Origin: Elgaria multicarinata webbii
Lineage: Eukaryota; Chordata; Lepidosauria; Squamata; Anguidae
DNA: 64,000 nucleotides
Direction: 5' to 3'
NCBI RefSeq assembly: GCF_023053635.1
Contig: NC_086180.1
Location: forward strand, 36,880,947-36,944,946
The notes under the pieces were generated by a model. That model was not told the origin of the DNA. It saw nothing but the letters and a program-made list of their open reading frames with translations, and searched no databases. The translations under genes and the position numbers were made by a program. Below, piece by piece: positions 1 through 12,700 of the stretch (position 1 is its first letter; every line of letters begins with the position of its first letter).

Positions 1-1748
1 GTTTTTTCTCAGCAGACACATGATAACGTTCTTTTTATCTGTGGCTCATCTACAAGGTGCATATTTTCCCCAGTTTCAGTATGTTCTCTTTAATTGTAGG
101 ATGACAAAATAAAATACACTCTTTACTCAAGCTGTGGGAAGACTACCGAGTTTGCATCCGGATGTTTTTTTATTTTATAAACTATTACTTTGCTGATAGG
201 GTGTAGAAGGAGTACTGGTTTGTATTGGGGCATTATGACATTTCCTGTATTACATTCTTTTTATTTGATAGCAGCAGTCTGGTGTGCTGTTTTCAAGGGA
301 TAGTTTGCAAGGATTCCAGCATACATTTCTATCCAGGATTTATTGGAACAGCATGATTTAATCCCAAATAAAGGTTTAGGATTAGGGGTCCAAATTGTAT
401 GGTCTGGTCCAAAGACTGCTCAAATGGGCATAGATATTAGCAACATTAGTGTAACATCACAAACCATCATCATAAGATAGTATTGTAGGCAAGATATCTT
501 GTGTAAAAGTTCAGGTTTACAATGCCCACATTGAAATAATAAAGTTGGGATTATTACCTAGTTCCAAAGCAGTTTGGAATGTTGTTGCCTATTCCCACCG
601 CATGATGAAATTCTGTAACAGTCTGTTTATTGCTTCACCATACGTTATTGATATAGGTTTTCTGGGGCAGGGTGAGGGGACTCTATTCAAATTAGAGTAA
701 TTTACATCAGAAGAAATTCAGTTTACATCAGAGAAATATCTACTGCTGTAGAGGGTGATCAATTTTATTTTGCTTGCATTTAGTAAACAACAAAGCAAAA
801 AAAGAAAAAGTACCCTGTCCATTTTTGTACCCTGTTTTGTCCCAATACACACAAGTATTTCAGCTGTGAAATATTTGAGGAAAAACATTAAAAGCATTAA
901 TTTATTAAAATAAATTAAAATTAAAAAATTAAAGCATTAAGATTTAAATGTTACATTATATAGATTTTTTTAAAAAAAACCCAGCATGGTTTCAATTTAA
1001 GAAAAAACAAGAAAACTGAAAACTGTTGACATATTAATAAATTTCAGCATCCCAAAGAACTTTGCATGATGTGTTGACAACCACTCATCTACAGCTTTGA
1101 AACTGCCAAGTTTGCCTAATATTCTATTTGCAATTGGCATCCATTCATTGTTACTAATCAACTTATGAAATGGAAAAATTTCCTCAAAAAAATAAAGCAC
1201 TGGAAAATGTTGTGCAAAGCTCACTGTTTTAGAAAATGTTCTGCCCCACAGCACTTCTACATCTTAAAATCAGAAAAGGAGCTGTATTGAGCCAAATGGA
1301 AGGTCCATTCTATCCAGCATCTTGGACACCATGTGCTTCCCGGAAGCCCAGAAGCAGGACTTGAAGGCGCTTTCTCATTGGTGGGCCAGGAAATAGGGCT
1401 GACCCTACCACCATTAGGCAGAGCCAGGCAGATACTGGTGGCAATAGTGGCAGCCCCCTGGCCATTCCTCCTGAGGAAACCCCCCCCATCCCATCCACCA
1501 GCTTTATCATTGACTATAGAGGCTTGGGGCCTCAGGGTCATGACTTTCCCAGTTGCCTTGGCTTCCTTCTGTTTGGCTGGCTTGTTTCTCCACCCAAGGG
1601 AGTCCAGGCTGGGCTCCCACATAGCCCTGGGCTCCCATTTCCCCAAACTGCCAAGAATTATAAGTAAGAGTAGTGGGTGTTGCTTGTCACCAGGTGAACC
1701 ACTTCTCTACTAATTTCCTTTTGGTGCCTCTCCATCCTCACTCTCCCC
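1..1748. other. Unique intronic DNA, no gene seen
   Basis: This stretch is AT-rich, except for a more GC-rich patch around 1300-1720 that gives overlapping open frames on both strands. None of these frames resembles a known protein. I see no repeat with clear ends. Confidence 0.4.
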
Positions 1749-1803
<55 letters not shown>

Positions 1804-1804
1804 T
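1749..1804. repeat. (TTA)n microsatellite at a LINE tail
   Basis: About 18 uninterrupted trinucleotide units mark the 3' tail of the minus-strand LINE fragment. Confidence 0.95.
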
Positions 1805-2232
1805 TATATAGCACCATCAATGTACATGGTGCTGTACAGAGTAAAACAGTAAATAGCAAGACCCTGCCGCATAGGCTTACATTCTAATAAAATCATAGTT
1901 TTATGATTTTATGATGAGGGGAAAAGAATGCAAACAGGCACTGGGTAGGGTAAACAGGCACAGGGTAGGGTAAAACTAACAGTATAGAGTCCAAACAACA
2001 TCAGGTTTTAAAAGCTTTAGGAAAAAGAAAAGTTTTTAGCTGAGCTTTAAAAGCTGTGATTGAACTTGTGGATCTCTGATGTTCTGGAAGAGCGTTCCAG
2101 GCGTAAGGGGCAGCAGAAGAAAATGGACGAAGCCGAGCAAGGGAAGTAGAGACCCTTGGGCAGGTGAGAAACATGGCATCAGAGGAGCGAAGCGCACGAG
2201 CGGGGCAATAGTGTGAGATGAGAGAGGAGCTT
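1749..2232 (-). mobile_element. L2-like LINE 3' end (tail type GGTGCTATATAAATAAATAAT)
   Basis: On the minus strand a continuous frame ends with motifs typical of the C-terminus of L2-clade reverse transcriptases (AAPYAWNALP, then SITAFKAQLKTFLF). It runs from about 2225 down to about 2010 and is followed by a 3' UTR. The element ends in a pure ATA trinucleotide array at 1749-1804. The same 3' UTR and tail occur on the + strand at about 6660-6854 and 15106-15183, so this is a multicopy family. The copy is 5'-truncated. Family assignment is from motif memory, not a database match. Confidence 0.65.
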
Positions 2233-2788
2233 TCCCTTTCACTGGCCAGCTTTGCACAGGGGGATTAGCACAATTACCCCTGGCACTCATGGGAACACAG
2301 CCAGTGGGTAACAAGCCACCTAGAGCCCTATAATAGCCCTAATCCTATAATAAGCCCTAATCCTTCTGGCACGTGACCAGCACATACAGGGAGGGGAAAT
2401 TAGCCACCAGGGCTTACTTTGCATCTGTGATCGTGTGAACCAGGTCACTGTCTCTTCCAAGTTCTGCATTCTCTTCTTTGTCTTGGATCCTTTCCGTTTC
2501 TCCCTCTGGCTGGCTTTCTCGCCTCCTTGCATTCTCCCCTCTTGCTCTCTTCCTTTTCTCATTGCCTTCAGCATCTGCTTGCCACTCCCAGCCTTCTCCC
2601 CGCTGCCAGCTGTGACTCATCAAGGTGGGAGGAATGGACCATGGAGGAACACCATCCATCTGGCTTATCAGAGCCATCACTATTTGCAGCTGCCCCAACT
2701 GGGCTGATCTCACTGCTTGTGGAGCTTGGGACCAGGTAGCGAGCTCCAACAGATCATCCACTCTTTCTCACTCACATATGTACACACA
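2233..2788. other. Moderately GC-rich intronic DNA, no gene seen
   Basis: Overlapping frames occur on both strands, with low-complexity Lys/Arg/Glu-rich or Ser/Leu-rich translations. I recognise no protein family. Part of this may be a further upstream stretch of the adjacent LINE or an older repeat. Confidence 0.35.
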
Positions 2789-2886
2789 GGCTGATTTTGG
2801 ACGACACGCTAATCAACGGTTGTTTCCCATTCTGTTCCTATTACCACCCCACCCCCAGTTGATTAGCGTGTTGTCCAAACTCAGCC
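2789..2886. mobile_element. Short inverted-repeat element (MITE), GGCTG...GACRACAC family
   Basis: The two ends form an imperfect inverted repeat of about 29 bp, beginning GGCTGATTTTGGACGACACG on the left, with its counterpart ending at 2886. The flanking trinucleotides are ACA on both sides (2786-2788 and 2887-2889), consistent with a 3-bp target duplication. The ends are related to those of the larger elements at 25032, 45464 and 50880. No coding capacity. Confidence 0.65.
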
Positions 2887-5527
2887 ACACTGTTGATTTT
2901 TACTAGCCCTCCACATTAGTGTTACGAGAGGAACCTGGGGTTTGGAACCGCTGAATTTGTTATCATGGCAGTGCAATTACCTGGGCACCGACACTTGCAG
3001 TAAGTATTGGTCAACAGGTTGTGTAGTGGTCTTGTGTTCACAGCCATGTTAGAATAAAACTGGGGGAAATGCATTTCAGTGGAGAAAATCCTCATATTTC
3101 CAGTTCAGAAATCAATGTACCTTTTTTTTTTAAGGCAGAGTTAACAGTGGAGGGTTTGGCTATTTTTAATGAAGAGATTCCTGTTGATCTCAGTTCTGCA
3201 AAGCAAGCAAGTCTATTCTTAAATTATGCACTTTGCTATTTTGGAATGGCCCTTTTTGAAATCAAGGACACATGTAAGTTCTTTGCTGAGCAGAAGCAGA
3301 ACGGGGAGAAATAAATTGTTGCCTTTGTTGCATGAAACAGAAATATTTCTTGCTGTTGTAGCAACATAAACAAGGTAGTTCCATTACATTAGCTTGTCAC
3401 AGAATTACATACTTTTACTTTTTGAGCCATGCTATTATGATGATGAGGTTGCTATAACATATAGCTGAATCATACAATATAGTATTGTGTTGTCTATATT
3501 TTACTGCCTTCCAGCAATTAATGTTTATTTGTCAGTGCTTTTTGTGTGGGTCAGTTTACATGATGGTTTTATTAATTCGTTTGAGAGGTATAATATGAGT
3601 TTTTTTTAAAATATAATTTCCCATCATTTCAGAATCTCATCACCACATGCAGAGACTATAAACACATCCACATGGCTGCCATATTTAAATTGCCAGCAAA
3701 ATAATATTGCTGATCCCCACTGATTACATTGCTTTGCCTTTTCTAGAGTTTTATTTTAATTATGGGGGAGTTGTAGATTTTTAATTCAAAATCTAGTATG
3801 TAGCCTAGCCAAAAATGAACATTTGTTAAGCATATTTTAGCCTACTTGGTTTACTTGTATTTCTTTGCTTTTATTCGCCCTCCGGATCATTTTGTAACAG
3901 GAACCCTTTAATTGATTTCTTACACAACCAGTGCTAGCACAGTGTGTAGCAGGATATGCTTAGAAAATAGTTTCCCACAAGCAAAATTTAATTATTTACT
4001 GTTTATATACTAAAGACAGCAAACATTTGCCCAGTTTATACATGGGGATCAATGTAAATTATTTTATTATGAAAACATTTGTGTGTGGGGAAGAAGGTTT
4101 ATCAGCATGTAAGGCCTGAATACTTGATAGTATGATAGATCTAAACATATTAAATTCTAGGATTATTATCTGACAAGGTAGCTTCTTTCATTCTTGACTA
4201 TTTTATTTTTAGGTTTGTCAGGTACATATCTGACTTCCTTGTAACTCTTTTCTAACATGTGGTCCCATTTGTAACCTATTAGCAGACTCCTTCGATTATC
4301 TCAAATCACATTCACGTGGGGCTGAGGTTAGATGTTATTGGCTTGTCGTTTTTCCAGCAACCACTTCCTCCTCAGTCTGAAAGGGACAGGGCTATGTTGA
4401 AATGCTTGGTCGTAAGCCCAGCATTTAATTTATAAATTATTTGATCTTCTTCCCAAAAAAACTGGAAGCAGGACTTTTTAAACAATGGAAGTAGAAGTTC
4501 CCGTTTGTTTAGGGACTGTTTCAGGACTAACACAATCATCAGTGGAAGATGCTGGCATGATTAGGTTGACTTAAGGTAAAGCAATGTAAATTGAATTCAT
4601 GGGGGGAACTCTTTTACAATAGGGAAGGTGCCAAGATTTATAGTGGTCTGTCAATTATGAATTGGGGCTTTAAAAACATGAATAGAAAATAATCAGTTTT
4701 GTGTGTAAGATGGTTAAAACACCTGCCTTCTTTTATACTGCCATAGATTTTGGGAAGAGCTTAGCGCTCTTATATTGGATTTGTAATCCTTTTTGGATTG
4801 CAGTATTTCTGAGAACTCAGTTTGAAACATTTACACTCATAGGGATTGCTCAGTGAATCTGGAGGTTTCCGTATAGGACTGATGCTGCTTTCCTTCAATA
4901 TGGTACACATATGCCATGAAATGAATGCCAAAACTATTTGAAAATTTCACATGCAGTATAGTCAGGAAATTAAAAATTAACTCTGGAAAGGACATCACAT
5001 ACATGCTTGGCAGTAAAATTTTAATACTCTGTACATTTACGAGGTGAAAACCCTTCTCCCTGGGTATCTCTCACTAACCCTCTCTCAGGGTCTGAGCTGG
5101 GAAATAGTAGTTTCAGTGCTTTATAAATTAAATATTCTGGGGAAATTGGCAAGGAATACAATAAGCATGCCAACAAACAAGTTAAAGTATCTAGCAGTTT
5201 GAAATCCTAAATGTATGTCTGTGTGTTAATGGGAAGATTGCAGATAAGTGACCTGTTCTCATTTCACGGAGGGCTTTGCAAGGTTTGAGTGAGATAGCGG
5301 ATTTGCACAGGGGCAATGAAGAACTTTTGATTTTAAAATCCAAAATGTGTAGGCATCCTGGTTTAAATTAAATAGTCCTGGAGTTCAATCGAACAAATCA
5401 AAACAATTAACCGGAAACAGATAATGCTTACTCTTTAGAAAGTACATTTTTGGTCAGAAATTTAATAGTAATGTAGCGTTACAAGTCCCCAGGTAAAACA
5501 GCGCCTAGCATACTAAAGAAATATTAA
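2887..5527. other. AT-rich unique intronic DNA
   Basis: I see no gene, RNA or repeat with definable ends. The longest frame (3069-3314, + strand) has no recognisable domain. Confidence 0.4.
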
Positions 5528-5657
5528 GGCCTTAGCTAGACCCAAGATTTATCCCGGGATCGTCCCTGCCTGCTCCCGGGATCCCCTGTGTGTCATTTAC
5601 ATGAACAGGGATGGCCCCAAGACGATCCCGGGATAAACCTTAGGTCTAGCTAAGGCC
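5528..5657. mobile_element. 130-bp MITE with a 37-bp terminal inverted repeat
   Basis: The left end (GGCCTTAGCTAGACC) and right end are exact inverted copies over 15 bp. They extend as an inverted repeat of about 37 bp with two mismatches, including a CCCGGGAT core. The short centre holds a motif (GATCCCCTGTGTGTCATTT) that recurs inside the larger related elements at about 27340. This is the smallest copy of the GGSC...CTA[G/C]AC family in the window. Confidence 0.8.
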
Positions 5658-6655
5658 CAAGTCTCCAAATCTGTGTACTGCAGATCAAGAAAGATGCCAT
5701 GGGTTATATTGGGCCTTATAAATTAGAAGCTCAGTATCCATAGTTTAGATACAAGTCATAGCTACTGAATAAAAAAGGCCAGTTTCTACATCTGTGGACT
5801 TAAAGGTTACAAGACGGATAGAAGAAAACAAAATACTTGATTGTAAGTGGATATATGTGAAACTCTTTATTTTTAAACTAGTGTAAGGCCCATATTGCCA
5901 TGGGCGCTAGTAGCCCTCCTTTCCTGCTTTTTTGCCCGTCAGTCCCCTCACCACAGAGGGGCTCATGAACAATGCAATAAGGCTCATGCATAGTGAATCC
6001 CCCCTCTGAAATTTGTATGCGGCATGCCCCCCCGTTCTAACGTGTACCCAGATTGGCAACCCCTTTCCCCTTCCACCTCTTTGCTGGTGGCAACAGCCTA
6101 ACTGTGCAGTTGCATCTGGGGCCCACCTTCACAGCCCACTGATTGGCCAAGCAGGGCTGTCCGTCACTGTGCTGGCAGAAGAATTGCTCTGCCTGTTTGG
6201 TGAGGAGAAAATTAATTGCTTTTAAAGCTTGAACCTTGAACTTTTTCAAACTTTCAAAAATATCTGCATGCCTACACTGCTTGAGCTTCAGTTTAAAATA
6301 AAACTGAGGAAAATTGGTCTGGTAGATCTTGAGTAACAGGCTTTACATTACCGTATTCTTATATAGATAGTTCCTTATTAGAACAAGAATAAGAAGAAAG
6401 CAAAGGGAAAGAATGACTTAGCTAACGACACATTCCCAGTGCAGTATCATATTTTTTCATTTCATTCAGAAATAGTCAATTATAGTGCATATTTCTGGTG
6501 TTTGTATTTGACATTTGAAAATATTGCACAATATAATGGTAAATAACTCTAATTACAGAGAAGACATGGCAATAGGACAATTTAAGTGAGCCTTAACTGC
6601 ACTATGACAAGAAATGTTACAAGGAACTTACAGATCTGCAGAATTTGTTCTGACT
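5658..6655. other. Intronic DNA without recognised features
   Basis: A GC-richer patch at 5885-6220 gives complementary short frames on both strands and no protein resemblance. The rest is AT-rich. Confidence 0.35.
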
Positions 6656-6854
6656 TTATACTGTTAGTTTTACCCTACCCAGTGCCTGTTTACCCTACCC
6701 TGTGCCTGTTTGCATTCTCTTCCCCTCCTTATTGTTTTATTATGATTTTATTAGAATGTAAGCCTATGCAGCAGTCTTGCTATTTACTGTTTTACTCTGT
6801 ACAGCACCATGTACATTGATGGTGCTATATAAATAAATAATAATAATAATAATT
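6656..6854 (+). mobile_element. L2-like LINE 3' UTR fragment
   Basis: The sequence matches, in opposite orientation, the 3' UTR of the element at 1749-2232. It shares duplicated TTACCCTACCC...GTGCCTGTT units, the AGAATGTAAGCCTATGC block and the GTACATTGATGGTGCTATAT end, followed by an ATAATAAT tail. Only the noncoding 3' end is present. Confidence 0.7.
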
Positions 6855-7008
6855 GGGAAGCTGATTTATATTGAGTCCATTTAGTCTAGAATTGTAGACA
6901 TGGACTGGCAGTGGTTTTCCAGAGTTTCAGGCAGGCTTCTTTCCTATCCCTGCCTTGAGATGCTGGGGACTGAACATGTGCTCTACCACTGAGCTACGCC
7001 CCCTTCCC
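6855..7008 (-). mobile_element. tRNA-derived SINE
   Basis: On the minus strand the head reads GCGTAGCTCAGTGGTAGAGC, a clear RNA polymerase III A-box region as in tRNA genes. A degenerate B box (CAGTCCCCAGC) follows, then a body that matches the SINE at 63645-63959 (CTGGAAAACCACTGCCAGTC...). It directly abuts the tail of the LINE fragment at 6854. It is a retroposon and not a functional tRNA gene, because no cloverleaf can be closed past the B box. Confidence 0.75.
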
Positions 7009-8137
7009 TGAAGCACGAATACATCTGTCTAACAATTATGTGAAAATACAGTGAATGTTCATTTTTTAAAATAAAAAAATGTATAATAATTTGTGAGTCT
7101 TTAATTATTTCCCCCCAGTAATAAATGTTTCATAGTTCAAGATATTGCCCACATGCCTACAGAGGGTGCAGTATATTGATGTATTAAATAAATGCAGAAA
7201 TAATGCCATGTACTTGATTCAGGATAATATAATACTCCTAGAAAAAGTAAATGATTTGTGTGGTCTTCACTTGTTGCCATCTGTCACCCCATTCTCTTCT
7301 GTTGAAGCCACCTGATTCTGTATTGAGCAGGGCTGAGGATTCCAGGGCTCTATATCCCCCCCCCCCTTGCCTCAAAGATAGTTTTATACTTCCCTGCATA
7401 TTTTATGGTAGAGAGAATAGTTATAGGAAAAGAGCAAACACCCAGTGCCTTCCCTGTCGATCTTACCCAAGTCATTAGGATAGAGGTAAAGAACTGGAAC
7501 CCTCGTTCCTTGACTCTCCTCCGTTTCCACCTTCTGGCTCCAATTTGGAAGATGGGTGTCACCTGGCAACTGCAGTGACAGGACACAACTTTTCAAAGAA
7601 CTGACTATTACACTTTCTTTTGCCAAGTACAACATCCAGTTCAATGAGAAGGAAGAGGTTTATGAGGATCATGTTCAAAGAGAGGTCTATGTGGACTAAA
7701 AGTCATGGAAGTGTTAATGGTGTGGACTACTCTTCGTAGCTGTACATCAGGCATTTCCTTACCTCGTAAAATCCATAATTCAGATAAGCCCTTGGTTTTG
7801 TGTATCTATCTTTAACATTCCTGTCTAAGTAAATATAGAACTGTTGTGTGAAGCGAGCCAACAGAAACCCTGAGGCTTGATCCTCTTGATCCTTTCAAAT
7901 ATGTTGTCAAAGCTTTTTAACACAAAAATAACACAAACGCCATACAATCTTGGAAAGATACTGGTATTATTTCTCTCTGGCTTGTATATATTGGACACGG
8001 TTGGGGACTGAAAAACAAAGATCAACAGAGTTTGTTCTTGACAAAGCCATGCATGCATGCATGCAGATTTCAGAATCCAGATGCCAAGATCATGAAGTTT
8101 AATTTCCCCGTTTTTATTCTCTTGTTAATTCTTGATA
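7009..8137. other. Intronic DNA without recognised features
   Basis: Unique-looking DNA with short frames that show no family motifs, plus a C-run near 7360. Confidence 0.35.
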
Positions 8138-8430
8138 GGCACGGAGCGCCTAAAGGGCTCCATGCCCAGTTCCTGGCTCCTCACATTTACTCACGAGGAG
8201 CTGGTACAAAACCTGGATGGCCATCCACACCTCCCTTGGTCTCGGGACAATCCCAAGACTGTGGGGAAAATCGGGCTAAAAGCCATCCCGGTTATCCCGA
8301 GATGTATATATCCCGGGATATATAAATATCCCTATATGTACATATAGGGATATGTACATATCCCTATATGTAGACTCACAGGGATGATCCTGGGGTGATC
8401 CCGGGGATAAGACATGGTCTAGACATGCCC
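8138..8430. mobile_element. 5'-truncated copy of the GGGC...CTAGAC MITE family
   Basis: The right end (GGTCTAGACATGCCC, ending at 8430) matches the termini of the elements at 26916 and 49146. The interior shares the ACTCACGAGGAGC segment and the repeated CCCGGGAT boxes. No matching left terminus is visible, so the copy appears truncated on the left. It contains an AT-rich nested hairpin (8326-8353). Confidence 0.6.
8326..8353. repeat. Perfect 28-nt palindrome
   Basis: The sequence reads identically on both strands (ATATCCCTATATGTAC, then its mirror). A further copy of half the unit follows at once, so cruciform or hairpin structure is likely. It lies within the MITE fragment. Confidence 0.9.
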
Positions 8431-8662
8431 TATGACAATCCAAACAGGTTTCTGGAAAGTGGAGACACTTTGGAAATCTAGAAAGCTGCCTAACATTGTA
8501 TTTACTTGGGAATCCTAATAGACCCCTCTGGTACTCCCCTGACTCTCTGAAGATTTTTTTTTAGAACTGTGTTGTGGGGAAGATAATCCTGTCAACACCA
8601 GGAGCAACTGTGCTTCCACTAAGGATGGTGTAAATCCTGCCAATGTTAAATAGTTCAAAGAA

Positions 8663-8760
8663 TTTATTTTATGTTTAGAATTTATATCCCACCATTCAAT
8701 CCAATTATTATGGTGGCTTACATAAAATGCTTAAAAATACAGTAGCACACAGTAGCTGCG
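8663..8760 (-). mobile_element. Old LINE/SINE 3' tail fragment
   Basis: The minus strand shows TAAGCCACCATAATAATTGG followed by GGTGGGATATAAATT. This layout resembles the xGCGGGATATAAAT 3' ends of the L2-type LINEs and CORE-SINEs elsewhere in the window. It is short and diverged. Confidence 0.35.
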
Positions 8761-9001
8761 TTTAAGGGAAAAACCCTTAATATTACAAAATAATGTAGTG
8801 TTGACCATGGATCAGCAGGGATGGAATGAAGTGAATCTTTTTATTCTCTGTCTAATCTGGCTCCTGAGCTTCCACCCAAATCTGTACACCACCAATAGAG
8901 TAAGTGTGAATATGCCTTCAGCAACCTGGTATTTAGGGAGTGATATTTTTTGAAAACTAGAAGAGCCGTTTTCACCATCCACAAGCTTTGGTATGTCTAT
9001 G

Positions 9002-9213
9002 ACCCTGTTCAGAAGACAAGCTAAGCTACAGTGGTTAAACATTTTGAGCTAAACATTATGTCTTAACGTGTTGTGTGAACCATGACTTAGCATGTCATGT
9101 GAACCATTCCTAACCATGATGGCTACATAACCACAGTTTAGACACGCTCAGTAACCATTTGCTGCAAAAGGGTGAGCGGCCTAACCATGGCTTACGTGTT
9201 GTCTGAACAGGCC
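9002..9213. mobile_element. MITE, CCTGTTCAGAnnACA family
   Basis: The ends are inverted copies of each other: CCTGTTCAGAAGACAAGC on the left and GTGTTGTCTGAACAGGCC on the right. They resemble the ends of the 25032, 45464 and 50880 elements. The flanking trinucleotides are ATG and ATT, near-identical as for an aged 3-bp duplication. The interior has repeated AACCATG/CATGGTT motifs that can fold back. Confidence 0.6.
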
Positions 9214-9329
9214 ATTATCATGTGAGTTCTACTTAAAATAGCTGTGGGCAAAATCTGATGAGGTGTTGGGACATATGTAATGGGACTTCCTACTTTAAAA
9301 GAAATTAAAAGCAGACACGGAGGAGCAGA

Positions 9330-9758
9330 CACAGCTCGACCTGAACTCCCGACGTGAATATACCCGGTCACTACGTTCAACATCTAAGGTCCTCCTCCGG
9401 GTGCCTACTCCGAGAGAGGCTCGGAGTGTGGCAACAAGGGATAGGGCCTTTTCGGTGGTGGCCCCCAGACTGTGGAATGATCTCCCTGATGAGGCTCGCC
9501 TGGCACCAACGCTGCTATCTTTCCGGCGCCAGGTTAAGACTTTCCTCTTTGCCCAGGCATATGGCGCCACATCCTAATTACCCACATGTTTAGTTTTTAA
9601 TCGTTTTGAATGCTTTATGTGTGCATGTTCTGTGTTTTAGAGTTTTAAATTTTGTATACTTGTTTTTACCTCAATTTTAGAATTTCTCTAAACCGCCCAG
9701 AGAGCCCTGGCTATGGGAGCGGTATATAAGTGTAATAAATAAATAAATAAATAAATCA
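9330..9758 (+). mobile_element. L2-like LINE 3' end (tail type GCGGTATATAAGTGTAATAAATAAA)
   Basis: An open frame from about 9341 to 9576 carries the L2-clade C-terminal signature (AFSVVAPRLWNDLPDEARL, then LLSFRRQVKTFLF) and ends in TAA. A 3' UTR follows, with an AACCGCCCAGAGAGC hairpin stem and an AAATAAATAAATA tail. The same family occurs on the minus strand at 14178-14650 and as tails at 37893 and 43646. The coding end is uninterrupted, so the copy is probably young. It is 5'-truncated. Confidence 0.75.
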
Positions 9759-12700
9759 GCAGCCATAGCACTGCCATTTCCCCATTTTAAATTGCCCACT
9801 TTCCTGAAATTGTTACTTGCCCACAGCTTTGGGGGGCGAGGCAGCAGGAGTATTTAGATTGGGAAAATGGGATCTCTCCACAAGCACGATGACCCAGATC
9901 TGATTTCACATGAACCCCCTCCTCAGCTGCTTTTAACTTCTAGAAAAAAATATGGGAGATCTGATCACAGATCTTTTGCTGCCTCATCCAGTGTTGCACT
10001 AAAAGTCTGAGACTTTTAGTAAATGATGAAATCCTTTGAGTGAGATCTATTTGCACTGCTGGTGCAGTGAGCGCACACAGAGGATCCCCCTAGGCTTCAA
10101 TAGAGTCCCTGTTTTACTTTCTCCTTGCTGATCTACGAGCATGGAGTAAAATGGGACATTAGGGGAAATGGGAGGTCATGAAAGCAACTTTTATCGGGCA
10201 GGGATGGAAATATAGGAGGTACACACAGACCTGCCATCTCACCCAATGTTGCACTATGCCTCCTGCACACACTCCCATGTATAGGAATGCGGGGGACACA
10301 AGGTTTTATTTAACCCTATAAGAATCCTACACATGTGGGTACATTGCAGGTTGACGGTGCCCCCCAAATTTTATTAACAGTTTTTCATTACAATGTGTTT
10401 GGAGTTGCCTAGCCATGTGTAGATTTAATTTGGATTAAATATGTGAATCTTTATTCTATGTAATTGCCAACTTTATTATAATATTAATAATAGCACAATT
10501 AAATGTTTATATGACTTACTTATGCATTTAACTGTCCAAGGAGCCTTTTTTTCTTTAGATTTTGAAATCCTATATTAGATGAGCAACTTTCTCTATAAAA
10601 CTGGAATTAAGTACAATAGAAGTCTGATAGACAGTTTTGATTTTTGATCATGTGTTCTTGCTAAAAATTTTTTAAAAAAACACACACACCACAACTTGAA
10701 CTGTTCAACATTTAAGCTAAAAATAGATGGGACACACGATAAGCTGAACATTTGTGCTAGTTTCAGGGATCAAAGTGTAGTGTTAGATTCCTCAGTGCTT
10801 TGCATAGCTCAGAAGGACTCTATCTGCTTTACAGCAAACCTGTCATTAAAATTCTGGCATGTCTGATGACTGTAATTATTAAATGCCATGTTACTAAATC
10901 ACCAAAGCAATCAGTCAGGAGACCTTTTGAAATCTGTTGAATTTTAAGATGTCCAGTAGTACCTTGGAGACCAGGTTGGATTTCAAAATGCTGATGAGGT
11001 CATCTCACCTACATTTACTAGCTATCTTGAAACGCAGCTGGACACCACACTTTTCCTTCCGATACGTAAAATGTTCTTCATCACAGGCAGGTCTTATAAC
11101 AGCCTCAAGCTGGGTCTATAAATAGAATAAAACATAAGGAGTAATACTCTAGCCAGGTAAACCAAATGTAAATGGATATTTAAATACTTCCAGGACCTTT
11201 GCCAACTTAAAGCTGCCCACATTGTTTGTTCACTGTCCCTTGGTCCCTTCTGGGATTGTATTTTCTTTTGAAAGTCTTTTTCCCCCAACAGAGACTTACA
11301 TACACAGATAGTTTTTTTGTAGATAGTTTTGCTTTTAATTTGTACTTCTCATTATCCAGCAGTTTTATGGCTCACTTTCCCTAAAAACCCAATTCTTTAG
11401 CTTTTTTACAGGAATATTATGTACTCTTGCCATTCCCCCCTCTCTTTCTTACACACATCGCTTTTACTTTATTCATATTCAGCAGAAAGCATTTCTCTCC
11501 TTCTGTGCCTGTTCAGTCTTCACTTGAGTTCTGGAAAACCTGCGAGTGGGGGATCACATAGTGGCAAGGGGTACAAATGGGAATAGAGCTCACCTATTTC
11601 CTCTCTCCAAATCTGATTTCAACCCTGCCTGCCCTCACCTCCCCGCCCCACCACCACATGGAAGAAAGTTAGCTACATCACAGGTATGCTAACCACTGGT
11701 GCGGATAGAGGCCAAATAACAAAGTTGCTGTCTTTAGACATGTGCACAAGACTTTGGTGAAGGTTAATGTCGTGAGATCGATCGATCGGTCTTTGGAGGA
11801 AGCAAGTTTCATTTGTATTTCTGCAATCATACCTGGATTCAGATATGTATCCCCTTCTTTTTATCTCACAGGTTGTTTAGACAAAATGTCAGACAGATGT
11901 GAAAGGGAGGTATATAAACCCCATATGTTTATATATTACAAGTATATAAACACAGATAGCACAGTACTATTGGAGGGAATAGGCAGGTTTTTGCAAACTC
12001 TCCTTTTGCAAAAGGACAGTTTGCAGAAAATAAGCTTAGTCTCATACTGAAGTGAATGTATGTAGTTTATGTTCCACAAATATAGCTGAAACTAGCACTT
12101 GGCAGAGAAAGTTGTTTAAAAATATTCTGTCCCAGCATGTGCAAACTCGTTTTTGTTACAAAATTCTTTTGTTAAAGGTGCAGTCCTGCCAGGTCTTTGC
12201 CAGAATGATGGGATCTGTATCAGATCAGTGTGTTTTGGAAAGCAACTGGATTTGGAGCTTGTAGTTACAAATGTTAAATTGGAATTTACATTTAATATAT
12301 TGCTTGGAAAGGGACCGTGCCTAGTTTTAAAAAAAAAATCACGGAAGAATGGGAAACTAAGCTTGAAGCCAAATTCAGAGTATACCTTGTGGGTGTTAAC
12401 TCTTATCAGAATGACTGAGAATAAGCACAATCTTTTTAAAAGTCCCTTTGTGCACAAAGTAGAAGGATTTGGCATAAACCCATCAAAACCTAAAACAAAT
12501 AATCTTCTCTGTTTATTGCATGGTCTATGTGTTAATTCTGGGAACACAACTCATCTTTCTCTTCTTCAGAGTGTCTGTGCAAACACATGACAAATAGATA
12601 GGCATCAGTAAAGATATACAAGTATCATGTGGCTATTTGATGATACAAAACTAACCTAACTTCATGTGATGTTTGTAAAAGCTGTAAACCTATGTGATTT

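Noticed and set aside
1333-1713. 126-codon + frame
   Set aside because: Low-complexity Pro/Leu-rich translation with overlapping minus frames and no family resemblance.
3069-3314. 81-codon + frame as a missing AFG2A exon
   Set aside because: No AAA+ motifs and no suitable splice sites at both ends.
4280-4335. Possible AFG2A penultimate exon ending Gly-Ala-Glu before a GT
   Set aside because: Only the last three residues fit; upstream residues show no AAA+ similarity, so it is a coincidence.
6975-7005. Possible tRNA gene (A-box sequence)
   Set aside because: The sequence continues into a SINE body found elsewhere, and the 3' half of a tRNA cloverleaf is missing.
12116-12590. Pair of 143- and 145-codon frames on opposite strands
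   Set aside because: They mirror each other, lie in an intron and have no domain signatures.
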